From Lachnospiraceae bacterium (GTDB lineage Bacteria; Bacillota; Clostridia; Lachnospirales; Lachnospiraceae), in assembly GCA_017473115.1 (NCBI GenBank), contig JAFUNC010000017.1, forward strand, positions 1 to 64,000: a stretch of 64,000 bases of DNA, in the 5' to 3' direction. Both the position numbers and the translations under genes were made by a program. Positions 51,778-61,715 of this stretch are shown here, piece by piece (position 1 is the stretch's first letter; every line of letters begins with the position of its first letter). The notes beneath the pieces are model-generated. The model saw only the letters and a program-made list of their open reading frames with translations, ran no database searches and was not told where the DNA came from.

Positions 51778-53171
51778 TGAAAACTGTTATCAAAAATATT
51801 CAAGCTATTTTACCCGATGGAGCGGGTTCCGATAAAATTGAAAAGGCAACTGTTGTAGTTAACGAAGGCATAATCGAAGCAGTCATTACAGAGGATCAGG
51901 CGACCATTGTTGACACAAACGATGCTTGTAAAAAATATGTAAATGCAGAGAAACTTTGTATTGAAAAAGATGCTTACCTTACAGAAGCAGAGCGTACGGC
52001 AGACAAAATCATTGACGGCGCCGGCAAGCTTTTGATGCCCGGTTTTATCAACTGCCATACCCATTCGTATATGGCTTTTATGCGTAACGTGGCGGATGAT
52101 TTGGCTTTCGGTGACTGGCTGTTTGGAACCATTTCCCCTATTGAGGATGCTATGACTGATGAGGACGCATATTGGGGTGCAAATCTTGCCATCCTTGAAA
52201 TGATGAAGAGCGGTACTACCTGCTTTAATGATATGCAGATGAACATTCATCAGACCACCCGTGCGGTAAAAGAATCCGGCATGCGTGCCGTGATTTCCAG
52301 AGGTCTTGTTGGAAGTGGGAATGATGAGGCGGGTGCGATGCGTCTGCGTCAGGCATATGAAGAGAGAGATGCGGCGAAGGATTGCGACAGATTGTCCTTT
52401 TTCTTAGGACCTCATGCGCCCTATACCTGCGATGAAGCCTTCTTAAATATTGTGGCGGAAGAGTCGGCAAAGAATGATATGGGCATTCATATTCACCTGT
52501 CCGAAAGTCGTACCGAAATTGAGAATTGTCAGAAGCAGTACGGTTGCACACCCATCGAGCTTGCTCGCAGAAGCGGTATTTTTGACCGTCCTACCATTGC
52601 GGCTCATTGTGTGCATGTGACAGATGAAGATATTGCTATTTTAAAAGATAAAAATGTTAGTGTGGTAACCAATCCTGCCAGCAACATGAAGTTGGGCAAC
52701 GGTTTTGCCCCTGTGCCCAAGATGCTTGAGGCAGGTGTTAATGTTTGCCTTGGTACTGATGGAGCCGCAAGCAACAATACTTTGAATATGTTCCATGAAT
52801 TAAGTCTTTTAACCCTGATTCATAAGGGCGTGGGCGAGACTGCCCAGTGCATCAGTGCCAAGGACGGCTTTAAGATTGCAACGATTAACGGTGCAAGAGC
52901 ACTTCGCATGGAAGATTCCATCGGTTCCGTGGAAGCCGGAAAGAAAGCGGATTTGGTAATCCTTAACACCAACACACCATCTTTGATGCCCAACAATAAC
53001 CTGATTGCGGGATTGGCATATTCGGCCAACGGTTCTGAAGTTGAGACTGTGATGATTGATGGTAAAATTACAATGGAGAATCGTCAGGTATTGACGATGG
53101 ATGAAGAGAAGATTTATTACGAAATCAACCGTATTATCAATCGCATGGGACTGGATAAGAAAGTATATTAG
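51777..53171 (+). CDS. Amidohydrolase, S-adenosylhomocysteine/methylthioadenosine deaminase-like (MtaD)
   Basis: 464 aa from GTG 51777, which shares a base with the previous stop. Zinc amidohydrolase motifs: NCHTHSYMAFMRNVADD (HxH), HIHLSESRTEIENC, IAAHCVHV and LGTDGAASNNTLNMFHEL with the metal Asp. It deaminates SAH, methylthioadenosine or 5'-deoxyadenosine in nucleoside salvage; these substrates cannot be told apart by eye. Ends in its own terminator. Confidence 0.9.
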   Translation: MKTVIKNIQAILPDGAGSDKIEKATVVVNEGIIEAVITEDQATIVDTNDACKKYVNAEKLCIEKDAYLTEAERTADKIIDGAGKLLMPGFINCHTHSYMAFMRNVADDLAFGDWLFGTISPIEDAMTDEDAYWGANLAILEMMKSGTTCFNDMQMNIHQTTRAVKESGMRAVISRGLVGSGNDEAGAMRLRQAYEERDAAKDCDRLSFFLGPHAPYTCDEAFLNIVAEESAKNDMGIHIHLSESRTEIENCQKQYGCTPIELARRSGIFDRPTIAAHCVHVTDEDIAILKDKNVSVVTNPASNMKLGNGFAPVPKMLEAGVNVCLGTDGAASNNTLNMFHELSLLTLIHKGVGETAQCISAKDGFKIATINGARALRMEDSIGSVEAGKKADLVILNTNTPSLMPNNNLIAGLAYSANGSEVETVMIDGKITMENRQVLTMDEEKIYYEINRIINRMGLDKKVY

Positions 53172-53218
53172 TAAAAAATGATTTTAGCACGAATAAAATG
53201 AATACGAATCAGCAAAAT

Positions 53219-53253
53219 AAAAATCGGTAGAGTAAAATCTGCCGGTTTTTTTA
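53219..53253. terminator. Rho-independent terminator
   Basis: AAAAATCGGTAGA pairs with TCTGCCGGTTTTT (with G-U pairs), then a T-run. The A-run upstream may also allow use in the reverse direction. Confidence 0.8.
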
Positions 53254-53384
53254 CAGAAAAACATAAAAATTATACTATAAAAACACGAAATTTTACTAAC
53301 GGAAGTAAAGTTACTTTTTATATAATAGATATAGTGTAGCATATTGCTAACAGAAGGTATGAATGCTAATAAGGAGGTAGAACT

Positions 53385-54476
53385 ATGCCAATGCAGATGG
53401 GGTTTCGCTGGTATGGCGAAGGCAATGACAAAATTAAACTTTCTGACATTAAACAGATTCCCGGCGTAACAAGTATTGTTTGGGCTTTGCATCATAAAAT
53501 GCCCGGTGAAGTTTGGGAAAAAGAAGAAATTGCAGAAGTAAAAGCACAGTTGGACAAATACGGCTTTAACATGGATGTGGTAGAGTCCGTAAATGTACAT
53601 GACGATATCAAAATAGGTAAACCTACGAGAGATATGTATATCGAAAATTACAAGCAGTGTATCCGCAATCTCTCTGAGTTTGGGGTTAAGGTAATTTGCT
53701 ATAATTTTATGCCTATTTTTGACTGGACCAGAAGTGATTTGTTCCATCCGGTAGGCGATGGTTCGACAGCACTCTTTTATCAGAAAAATATGATTCAGGA
53801 TGATTACAATGCCATGGCAAAGTATATTCTGGATTTTACAGAGAAATATAATATGTCCTTCCCGGGTTGGGAGCCTGAGAGAATGGCGAAATTGGACCAG
53901 TTGTTTAAGGACTATAAAGATGTGGACCATGAGACTTTGTGGGCCAATTTAAAGTACTTCCTTGAGGCAATTATGCCTACCTGTGAAGAATGTAACATCA
54001 AGATGGCGATTCATATGGACGATCCTCCATGGGATATTTTCGGATTGCCGAGACTCCTGATTAACGAAGCAAATATCGACCGCTTCCTTAAAATGGTTGA
54101 CCACCCTTGCAACTGTTTAACCTTGTGTTCCGGTTCTTTGGGTGCTGACCCGGATAATGATGTAGCGGCTATCGTTCGTAAGCATTGCGACCGTATTGCC
54201 TTTGCACACATCCGTAATGTGAAGCATTTTGAGAACGGTGATTTTTCGGAAGCAAGTCATCGAGATTGCGATGGAGATACCGGCATTCTTGAAATTTTAA
54301 AAGCATACCATGATTGCGGTTATGAAGGATATATCCGCCCAGACCACGGAAGACATTTGTGGGATGAAGGCCCCGGAAATGTACGTCCCGGTTATGGTTT
54401 ATACGACAGAGCATTAGGTGTTATGTATATGTTGGGTGTGTGGGACATGCTTGACAGACTCGACGGAAAAAGATAG
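53385..54476 (+). CDS. uxuA: Mannonate dehydratase
   Basis: 363 aa, normal length. Dehydrates D-mannonate to 2-keto-3-deoxygluconate in hexuronate catabolism. Begins MQMGFRWYGEGNDKIKLSDIKQIPGVTSIVWALH. Metal and substrate regions CYNFMPIFDWTRSDL, HMDDPPWDIFG, HIRNVKHF and RPDHGRHLW are all present. AAGGAGG precedes the ATG. The SDR that follows 12 bases later supplies mannonate. Confidence 0.97.
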   Translation: MPMQMGFRWYGEGNDKIKLSDIKQIPGVTSIVWALHHKMPGEVWEKEEIAEVKAQLDKYGFNMDVVESVNVHDDIKIGKPTRDMYIENYKQCIRNLSEFGVKVICYNFMPIFDWTRSDLFHPVGDGSTALFYQKNMIQDDYNAMAKYILDFTEKYNMSFPGWEPERMAKLDQLFKDYKDVDHETLWANLKYFLEAIMPTCEECNIKMAIHMDDPPWDIFGLPRLLINEANIDRFLKMVDHPCNCLTLCSGSLGADPDNDVAAIVRKHCDRIAFAHIRNVKHFENGDFSEASHRDCDGDTGILEILKAYHDCGYEGYIRPDHGRHLWDEGPGNVRPGYGLYDRALGVMYMLGVWDMLDRLDGKR

Positions 54477-54488
54477 GAGGAAATGTAG

Positions 54489-55334
54489 ATGATTAATATT
54501 CCCATTCAGATTGATTTTAAGGATAAAGTAGTAGTTGTAACCGGTGCAGGCGGTGTAATTTGCGGCACCATGGCGAGAGCGTTTGCACAGTGCGGCGCAA
54601 AGGTTGCAGCGCTTGATTTAAATGAAGAAGCAGTTAAGAAACTTGCAGACGAATTAAAAGCAGAAGGCTTTATTTGTGAAGGTTACAAGGCAAACGTATT
54701 GGATGCGGATGCATTGGAAGAAGTTCACCGGAAGGTGCTTGCTGACTTAGGTAAGTGCGATATTCTGGTAAACGGCGCAGGCGGAAACAACCCCAGAGCT
54801 ACAACAGATAACGAATATCAGCATGAAGCAAAAGAAGGCGGAAAGTCATTCTTCGACTTAGGTGCAGACGGCGTGGATTTTGTGTTCAAGTTAAACTTCC
54901 AGGGAACACTTCTTCCTACTCAGGCTTTTGCCAAAGATATGGTTGAGAATCAGAAGGGTTGTATTTTAAATATTTCTTCCATGAATGCATATACACCATT
55001 GACCAAGATTCCTGCATATTCAGCAGCGAAGGCAGGTATCTCTAACTTTACACAGTGGCTTGCGACTCACTTTGCAGGCACGGGCATCAGATGTAATGCA
55101 ATTGCACCCGGCTTCCTGGTTTCTGCTCAGAACAAGGCATTGTTATTCAATGAAGACGGCACACCGACCGAGCGTAGCAAAAAGATTCTGAACAGCACAC
55201 CCACCCATCGTTTCGTGGATGCGGATGAATTGTTAGGTGCAACACTTTTCCTTTGCGATGATAAGAGTGCCAGCGCTATCACCGGTGTTGTCTTACCGGT
55301 AGATGCAGGCTTCTCCGCATATTCAGGCGTATAA
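54489..55334 (+). CDS. SDR family oxidoreductase, probable fructuronate reductase
   Basis: 281 aa. The NAD(P)-binding loop is VVVTGAGGVICGTMARAF (residues 14-31). NGAGGNN follows, then the catalytic Ser in NISSMNAY and Tyr/Lys in YSAAK. It shares an operon with uxuA, so reduction of D-fructuronate to D-mannonate is the likely role; this SDR type replaces the unrelated long-chain UxuB in many Firmicutes. No uronate isomerase gene is in the window. Confidence 0.85.
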   Translation: MINIPIQIDFKDKVVVVTGAGGVICGTMARAFAQCGAKVAALDLNEEAVKKLADELKAEGFICEGYKANVLDADALEEVHRKVLADLGKCDILVNGAGGNNPRATTDNEYQHEAKEGGKSFFDLGADGVDFVFKLNFQGTLLPTQAFAKDMVENQKGCILNISSMNAYTPLTKIPAYSAAKAGISNFTQWLATHFAGTGIRCNAIAPGFLVSAQNKALLFNEDGTPTERSKKILNSTPTHRFVDADELLGATLFLCDDKSASAITGVVLPVDAGFSAYSGV

Positions 55335-55358
55335 AAGTAATTCAACATTCTCCATCAA

Positions 55359-55403
55359 AAAACAGCTACGATATTCCGTTTTGGATTGTCGTAGCTGTTT
55401 TGG
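55359..55403. terminator. Bidirectional terminator
   Basis: AAAACAGCTACGA pairs with TCGTAGCTGTTTT. It lies between the convergent SDR gene and the histidine kinase gene. Confidence 0.85.
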
Positions 55404-55455
55404 TTTTACTGAAAATTTTATTGATGCGGTTTGTACTCTCAAGGATTCATTAAAA

Positions 55456-56892
55456 TTACGTATTCTCCTCATCATTCTCATCAATATCCGAAATGGGCAG
55501 GCTGAAAATAAACTCGCTGCCTTCGCCTTCGGTACTGATTACATTAATATTCTCGCCGTGGGAACGGATGATTTCGCGAGTGATGGAAAGGCCCAGGCCG
55601 GTGCCTTTTTTATCTTTACCACGGGAAAGGTCCGTTTTATAAAAGCGGTCCCAAATCTGGCGGATGCTCTCTTTCGGGATACCGATACCGGAATCCTTCA
55701 CGCTGACAAATACTTTATTGTGCTTCTCAACGGTTTCAATCTTAATATCAGAGTCTTTGTGGCTGAACTTAATGGCATTGTCCAGAAGGTTATAAAGTAC
55801 TTGCTGGATTTTGGTCATGTCCGCGTGAACAAATAGTTTATCCCCTGTTAAAACAAGTTTCAGACTGATACGCTTCTGGCGACAACTTCCTTCAAACGTA
55901 GCCACGGTTTTATGAATGATTTCATTGATGTCAAAATCACTTTTATCCAGAATCATACCGTCGGTATTTAAGTTATTTAAGGTTAAAAGACTGTTGGTCA
56001 ACTTAATCAGGCGGTCGGATTCGTCCCGGACAATTGTCAAATATTTCTCATACAGTTCCGGAGGAATGGTTCCGTCCAGCATTGCTTCCGAATAACCTTT
56101 GATGGAGGTTAGAGGCGAACGGAAGTCGTGGGAAACATTGGCAACCAGTTTTTTCTGATCATCTTCCCCGCGGGCCAATTCGCTTGCCATGTAGGAAAGA
56201 GACGCAGCCAAATAACCGATTTCGTCACCGCTGTCTACCTGAAACTGATAATGTAAGTTTCCGGATGCGTATTCTTCGGTTGCCTTAGTAATTTTACGCA
56301 AAGGCCTGTACACCAGGTTTGTAAAGAAAATTAAAATAATCAACGATAACAGGAAGAGAATTACAAGCATAATATACGAGATATTCAGTAATTGATTGGT
56401 AAAATCCTCAATGCTCTTCATTGTGGAATGAATTACCACGTAACCCTGCACTTTATAGTTGATAATAATCGGTGCGGTAACGCTTAATACTTCTTCGTCA
56501 AAACTGTTAAAATATTTGCCCACCGTATAGTAATTGCCTGCAATCGCAGCGGGGTCAAAGCCTTCTACCGTAACAGGATTCTCAATATCTACAGGGACCG
56601 AAGAGTCCAAAATAATTGAGCCGGACGGGCTGATAATCCAGATGGTGGAAGACAGGTAGACATCCAGCATATCAATTTCTCTTTTTACGATATCCAGGGA
56701 GGTTTTACTGTTATAAAGGTCGGTAGCATAGGTATCCGCAATCAAAGTTGCCTCCGTGTAGAGAGACTCGGCTTTATTTTGAGTCAGCATATTTCGGGTC
56801 ATATTGGATACAAATGTTGCCACTACGATAAAACCGAAAAAACCGAAAATCAAATATGCAATTAGGAATTTTAGATAAAGTGTTTTTTTCAT
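55456..56892 (-). CDS. Sensor histidine kinase (PhoR/WalK-like layout)
   Basis: 478 aa from ATG 56892 (AGGAAC upstream on the minus strand). Helix 1 lies at residues 8-30. An extracellular sensor domain at 31-160 includes IDMLDVYLSSTIWIISPSGSIILDSS. Helix 2 is at 170-193, and a HAMP domain is at about 190-240. His254 stands in SHDFRSPLTSIKG, and the ATPase domain has NLLDNAIKFS, DSGIGIP and GTGLGLSI. The stimulus is unknown. It is the downstream member of a pair with the OmpR-type regulator, separated by 72 bases. Confidence 0.93.
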   Translation of the reverse strand: MKKTLYLKFLIAYLIFGFFGFIVVATFVSNMTRNMLTQNKAESLYTEATLIADTYATDLYNSKTSLDIVKREIDMLDVYLSSTIWIISPSGSIILDSSVPVDIENPVTVEGFDPAAIAGNYYTVGKYFNSFDEEVLSVTAPIIINYKVQGYVVIHSTMKSIEDFTNQLLNISYIMLVILFLLSLIILIFFTNLVYRPLRKITKATEEYASGNLHYQFQVDSGDEIGYLAASLSYMASELARGEDDQKKLVANVSHDFRSPLTSIKGYSEAMLDGTIPPELYEKYLTIVRDESDRLIKLTNSLLTLNNLNTDGMILDKSDFDINEIIHKTVATFEGSCRQKRISLKLVLTGDKLFVHADMTKIQQVLYNLLDNAIKFSHKDSDIKIETVEKHNKVFVSVKDSGIGIPKESIRQIWDRFYKTDLSRGKDKKGTGLGLSITREIIRSHGENINVISTEGEGSEFIFSLPISDIDENDEENT

Positions 56893-56964
56893 ATAAAAAG
56901 TTCCTAACAATAAAATCAGTAGTAAAAATTACAGTGCATCAAGCAACCAAAAATGTCGGATGAC

Positions 56965-57672
56965 TTATTTGATAACTTCAAATTTATAGCCTACGCCCCA
57001 AACCGTATCAATGTGCCATACGGGGTGGTCATTTAATTTCTCGCGGAGACGTTTGATGTGTACGTCTACGGTTCTGGTGTCACCGGCATATTCGTAGCCC
57101 CAGATTTGATCCAAAAGCTGCTCACGTGTGAATACCTGATTGGGTGAAGAAGCCAGGAAATATAAAAGTTCCAACTCCTTGGGAGGCATATCAATGGAAG
57201 TGCCTTTGTAGACCACGGAGTAGTTGGAAAGACTGATTTTTAAATCGGGATATTCTACCAGTTTTTCTCCGGTAGGAGCGGTTGGCGCAGGTGCGGCAAC
57301 CATTTTGTAACGACGTAAAACAGCTTTTACGCGGGCTACCAATTCCTTGGAATCAAAAGGTTTCTCCATATAATCATCCGCACCCAATTCCAAACCTAAA
57401 ACTTTATCAAAGATTTCACCTTTTGCAGACAACATAATGATTGGCGTCTGGCTTTTGGTGCGCACTTCGCGGCATACCTGATAACCGTCGATGCCGGGGA
57501 GCATTAAATCCAGAAGAATTAAGTTGGGTTCGAATGCATCTACAGCCGTCAATGCGGACTCGCCGTCGTTGACAATCATGGTTTCAAAGCATTCTTTGGT
57601 AAGATAAAGAGAGATTAACTCCGCAATATTGTTGTCGTCATCTACGATTAAAATTTTCTGTTTGGATACCAT
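56965..57672 (-). CDS. OmpR family response regulator
   Basis: 235 aa. Receiver domain with VDDDNN, Asp55 in LILLDLMLPG, Ser in IIMLSA and Lys in YMEKPF. A Pro/Ala-rich linker (APAPTAPTGE) leads to a winged-helix domain (SMALL variations of ELELLYFLASSPNQVFTREQLLDQIWG and TVDVHIKRLREKL). Ribosome site AGGAGG on the minus strand. Partner of the kinase downstream; 70 bases behind mutS2. Confidence 0.95.
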   Translation of the reverse strand: MVSKQKILIVDDDNNIAELISLYLTKECFETMIVNDGESALTAVDAFEPNLILLDLMLPGIDGYQVCREVRTKSQTPIIMLSAKGEIFDKVLGLELGADDYMEKPFDSKELVARVKAVLRRYKMVAAPAPTAPTGEKLVEYPDLKISLSNYSVVYKGTSIDMPPKELELLYFLASSPNQVFTREQLLDQIWGYEYAGDTRTVDVHIKRLREKLNDHPVWHIDTVWGVGYKFEVIK

Positions 57673-57742
57673 AAATTCCTCCTTGATGTTAAATGTATTA
57701 ATCTGTCAGAGCGTGTTCGCAAAATCGCTCGGCGTTGAAAAA

Positions 57743-60103
57743 CTACTTGAACTCTACAATGGTTACGCCTGCATCGCCTTCGCCGAATTCGCCCAAGCGG
57801 AAGGCTTTGACATAGCGGACACCTTTTAAGTAACGGTGAACTCCGGACCGTAATGCACCGGTTCCTTTGCCGTGTACCACGCGGACGCTGGTTAGGTGTG
57901 ACATATAAGCATCGTCCAGGTACTTATCCAAAGCAGCCAATGCTTCATCCACGGTTTTGCCCAGAAGGTTGATTTCCGGTGAGATGGATGCCGATTTGGA
58001 GAAGGAGCCGCTGTAGTTGGTACGTTTGGTTTTTTCTGTGGCAGCAGGTTTCTCCTGAACAAGGCGCAGGTCTTTAATATTGGATTTTACACGCATAATG
58101 CCGCACTGGATGAAAAGGTCTCCTTTGGCATCGGGTTTGGTGCTGACCGTACCTTTCATCTGCATGGAAATGATCTCCACGTTTTCGCCAATCAGTAACT
58201 GCTCGGGTTTTAGTAGTTCATGTTGTTCTTTCTTTTTATTCTCTTTTAAAGAACTGTCCTTGGCAGAGATTTTATCACGAAGTTTCTGACGGGTTTTCTC
58301 CATTTCCTGAATGCTGGTGCCTTTTTGATAAGCGCGGATTGCCCGGTCAGCGGTATCTTTGGCTTCCTGAAGAATTTCCCTTGCCTCTTCGTTGGCTTCC
58401 CGCAGGATTCGTTCTCTGGATTGGTCCAGTTTTTCCTGCTTTTTGGATAACTGTGCCTTAAGAGATTCAATTTCCCTGCGGTATTCTTCAATTTGAATAC
58501 GTTCGTTTTCAATGGTAATTCTGGACTGCTCCAAATCCGTTAAAAGGTCTTCAAAACTTTCTTCGGATTCACTGATTTCTTCCTTAGCGGAATCAATGAT
58601 TTCGTCTGCAAGTCCCAGTTTGCGTGAAATGGCAAAGGCGTTACTTTTGCCGGGGATACCGATTAAAAGACGGTAAGTGGGAGACAGGGTCTCCACGTCA
58701 AATTCGCAGCAGGCATTTTCCACAAAGTCCGTGGAGAGTGCAAACACTTTTAACTCACTGTAATGTGTGGTTGCCATAGTGCGGATTCCTCTGTCGTGTA
58801 AATGACGCAAAATACTGATGGCAAGGGCTGCACCTTCGGTGGGGTCCGTACCTGCACACAATTCGTCAAAAAGACATAAGGAATCGGCGTCTGCCTTATT
58901 TAAAATTGATATAATATTGGTCATATGCGCGGAGAAGGTACTTAAACTTTGCTCAATGCTCTGTTCATCACCGATGTCCGCAAAAATATCATAAAACACA
59001 CAAAGTTCGCTGTTGTCCCCGGCCGGAATATGAAGTCCTGACTGTCCCATGGCACATAAAAGGCCTGTGGTTTTTAGGGAAACGGTTTTACCGCCGGTAT
59101 TGGGTCCCGTGACAATTAAAAGGTCGTAATCCTTGCCGAGACGGATGTCTATGGGCACAACCTTCTTTTTATCAATCAACGGGTGGCGGGCTTTGCGTAT
59201 ATGCAGGATTTTGTCTTCTCCGTAGACCGGTCTTGAGGCATTCATATCCAACGCAAGTCCTGCCTTGGCAAAGATAAAATCCAATCTGGTTAAATTCTGC
59301 TGATTTACGGTAAGTTCTGCAGTATATTCCGAAGCCTGTATACTTAAGTTTGCTAAAATGACTTCTATTTCTTCCTGCTCCTGAATGCTTAGTTCCTGCA
59401 GTTTATTATTAAGTTCCACTACGGCTGCGGGTTCGATAAAAAAGGTAGAACCTGCTTTGGACTGGTCATGGACCATACCGTGAACCATTCCCTTGTATTC
59501 GGACTTGACCGGAATGCAGTAGCGGTTGTTTCGCATGGTAATGACTGCGTCCTGTAAGTAAGTACGATGTGTGGAATTTACCATGGTGTTTAACTGGCTG
59601 TGGATTCGTTCTCCGGTCACAACCATACTTCTGCGGATGTGTTTTAACGTGGGAGATGCATCATCTGCAATTTCTTCTTCGGAAAGAATGCATCTTCTGA
59701 TTTCTCTGGAAAGTTGTACAAGCGGAACCAATTCTTCAAACATAGCGGTTAAAGAATCATCCGGTTCTTCTTCCCGCTCCTTGGAACCGTATTGTTTCAC
59801 TCTTGCGGCACATTCTGCCAGAGCGGCAATTTTAAGTAATTCCGGAGCAGAAAGGCTTCCGCCCAACGTAAGATTTTGAATGCTTCGGAATAACTCATAA
59901 TTGCCCTGGAAGGTAATGCGTCCTTTGCGAAGCAATCTTCCCGTCGCATCTGCGGTCTCTGTTTGTGCCTGATTTATTGCAACTGCGTCTGTTATGGGAA
60001 GCAGGGATTCGCATTCTCTTTTACCCAAGGGAGAAGATGCGTGCTCCACCAGAAGACGAATGATTTTATCATATTCTAAAATTCTTAATGCACGTTCGTT
60101 CAT
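57743..60103 (-). CDS. mutS2: Endonuclease MutS2
   Basis: 786 aa from ATG 60103 (AAAGGAT on the minus strand); a longer start lies 9 codons earlier without one. The MutS-type core and clamp are followed by the ATPase domain, with Walker A in VTGPNTGGKTVSL and Walker B in SLCLFDELCAGTDPTEGAAL. A long coiled coil comes next. The C-terminal Smr nuclease domain starts EINLLGKTVDEALAALDKYLDDAYM and holds the motif VRVVHGKGTGALR. In Gram-positives MutS2 acts against recombination and in rescue of collided ribosomes. Confidence 0.97.
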   Translation of the reverse strand: MNERALRILEYDKIIRLLVEHASSPLGKRECESLLPITDAVAINQAQTETADATGRLLRKGRITFQGNYELFRSIQNLTLGGSLSAPELLKIAALAECAARVKQYGSKEREEEPDDSLTAMFEELVPLVQLSREIRRCILSEEEIADDASPTLKHIRRSMVVTGERIHSQLNTMVNSTHRTYLQDAVITMRNNRYCIPVKSEYKGMVHGMVHDQSKAGSTFFIEPAAVVELNNKLQELSIQEQEEIEVILANLSIQASEYTAELTVNQQNLTRLDFIFAKAGLALDMNASRPVYGEDKILHIRKARHPLIDKKKVVPIDIRLGKDYDLLIVTGPNTGGKTVSLKTTGLLCAMGQSGLHIPAGDNSELCVFYDIFADIGDEQSIEQSLSTFSAHMTNIISILNKADADSLCLFDELCAGTDPTEGAALAISILRHLHDRGIRTMATTHYSELKVFALSTDFVENACCEFDVETLSPTYRLLIGIPGKSNAFAISRKLGLADEIIDSAKEEISESEESFEDLLTDLEQSRITIENERIQIEEYRREIESLKAQLSKKQEKLDQSRERILREANEEAREILQEAKDTADRAIRAYQKGTSIQEMEKTRQKLRDKISAKDSSLKENKKKEQHELLKPEQLLIGENVEIISMQMKGTVSTKPDAKGDLFIQCGIMRVKSNIKDLRLVQEKPAATEKTKRTNYSGSFSKSASISPEINLLGKTVDEALAALDKYLDDAYMSHLTSVRVVHGKGTGALRSGVHRYLKGVRYVKAFRLGEFGEGDAGVTIVEFK

Positions 60104-60308
60104 AGTTAAAAATCCTTTCGTTCCTATCATAGCATAGTTTTAACGAAAATGCTATTTTCTATTGCGTGTAATTTTGGTATACTATATGCGGGATAAAAAC
60201 AAGCGGCATAGAGTGACATTTGTTTTTTGTCCGCGATATGAGCAAATGGTCTGCGACAGCAGATGTAGAGTGCGGAACACGGAATTTGCGAATACGGGAG
60301 GAATAAGA

Positions 60309-61601
60309 TTGAAAGAACATCAGGACAGCGATTATTCGTTTTTACAAGAGAAAATAAAAGAACGTCCCATTAACAGGAAAAAATTAATCAGAACCAGTAT
60401 TAACACTGCCACATTTGCAGTTGTGTTTGGTTTGGTTGCCTGCGTTACTTTTATCCTGTTGGAGCCGGTAATCGGTAATTGGTTGAATCCGCAGAAAGAG
60501 GAAGGTGTTGGAATTGTTACATTGCCTGCGGAAGAAGAAGAAATGCTTCCGGAGGATATGGTGCAGGATGAGAATGAGTTAAATCAGAATGAAAACATAT
60601 CCAACGCGGTATCCACGGTGGAATTGCAGTTATCGGATTATGAAGCCATGTACGACAAACTTTACGATGTGGCAAAAGAAGCGGGAAGAGGTATGGTTAC
60701 GGTTACCGCTATGAGTTCCAATGTGGACTGGTTTAACAATACTTTGGAAAGCGAAAATGAAACCACAGGTTTTATTGTTGCGGATAACGGAAGGGAAATT
60801 CTCATTCTTGCCGATTATCGTTTTGTATCCAAGGCTACGGAAATAATGGTTACTTTTACGGATAAAACCCAGGCATCCGCTACGGTAAAAAAATATGACC
60901 GTAATACCGGTCTGGCAATATTGGCGGTGGATATGTCCCTGTTGTCCTTAGATACCAAAGAAGCCATCAAATATATGAGTCTGGGCAGTTCCAACAGTGG
61001 AAATAACGTAGGGGATTTGGTCATTGCCGTAGGCAGTCCTTTGGGACACGTGAACTCGCTGTGCTATGGAAATATCACTTCTCTCGGCAATGAAATCAAT
61101 ACCATTGACATAAATTATAAACTGATGACTACAGACATTTACGGCAGCAGTAATGCCAGTGGTGCAATTCTGAATACGAAGGGTCAAATTATCGGAATGA
61201 TTAACCAGAATTATAACAGTACGGATTTGGAGAATCAGATTTCTGCAATCGGAATTTCCGAACTTCGTAAAGTGATGGAGTCCATGTCCAACGGAAATGA
61301 TATTACGTATCTCGGTTTGTACGTAACGGATGTAACTGATGTTGCGCAGACACAGTTGTCTATTCCGGAAGGCGCGTATGTCACGGATATCCGTTTGAAC
61401 TCACCGGCTATGCTGGTCGGTATACAGAAGGGTGACGTGGTCACTGCAATTGATGATGCCGTGGTTACCAATGTGACAGAGTATGTAAGTGAGTTAAGGG
61501 CACATGCTTCCGGTGAGGAAATTACCGTAACCATTCAGCGAATGAGTGTGGACGGTTATCGCGAAATTGATGTCAAAGTCACGCTTGGCGTGTTAGAGTA
61601 A
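60309..61601 (+). CDS. HtrA-like PDZ protein with degenerate protease domain
   Basis: 430 aa from TTG 60309, 7 bases after GGGAGG; longer starts upstream lack a ribosome site. A cytoplasmic tail precedes one helix at about residues 35-58 and an acidic linker. A trypsin-like domain follows at about 130-310, then a PDZ domain at about 325-425 (GAYVTDIRLNSPAMLVGIQKGDVVTAID). The Ser is kept in SNASGAIL (Ser284). The segment for the catalytic His (TNNHVV in HtrA) reads LADYRFV at 168-172, and the Asp site (TDLAVL) reads TGLAIL at 200-205. It is therefore probably inactive as a protease and acts as a binding protein. Confidence 0.85.
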   Translation: MKEHQDSDYSFLQEKIKERPINRKKLIRTSINTATFAVVFGLVACVTFILLEPVIGNWLNPQKEEGVGIVTLPAEEEEMLPEDMVQDENELNQNENISNAVSTVELQLSDYEAMYDKLYDVAKEAGRGMVTVTAMSSNVDWFNNTLESENETTGFIVADNGREILILADYRFVSKATEIMVTFTDKTQASATVKKYDRNTGLAILAVDMSLLSLDTKEAIKYMSLGSSNSGNNVGDLVIAVGSPLGHVNSLCYGNITSLGNEINTIDINYKLMTTDIYGSSNASGAILNTKGQIIGMINQNYNSTDLENQISAIGISELRKVMESMSNGNDITYLGLYVTDVTDVAQTQLSIPEGAYVTDIRLNSPAMLVGIQKGDVVTAIDDAVVTNVTEYVSELRAHASGEEITVTIQRMSVDGYREIDVKVTLGVLE

Positions 61602-61617
61602 ATGAGTATTGAATATA

Positions 61618-61680
61618 AACTGCCGATTATTTATCTAATATTCTCTGCAAGGAAGACATTTTAGAAAAATAATCGGCAGT
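61618..61680 (+). terminator. Hairpin between htrA-like and yhaM-like genes
   Basis: AACTGCCGATTATTT and AAATAATCGGCAGT form a stem of about 14 bp around 34 bases. It has no clear U-run, so it may be a terminator or a stabilising stem. Confidence 0.5.
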
Positions 61681-61715
61681 AGATAAAATAAACAATTTAT
61701 AAGAAAGGATGTGCG

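Noticed and set aside
53184-53930. A 248-codon minus-strand frame opposite uxuA
   Set aside because: It overlaps the well-supported uxuA gene and its promoter and terminator region; the translation is Phe/His/Tyr-rich with no motif, typical of an antisense shadow.
55303-55836. A 177-codon plus-strand frame opposite the histidine kinase
   Set aside because: It runs through a bidirectional terminator and the kinase catalytic domain and has no ribosome site.
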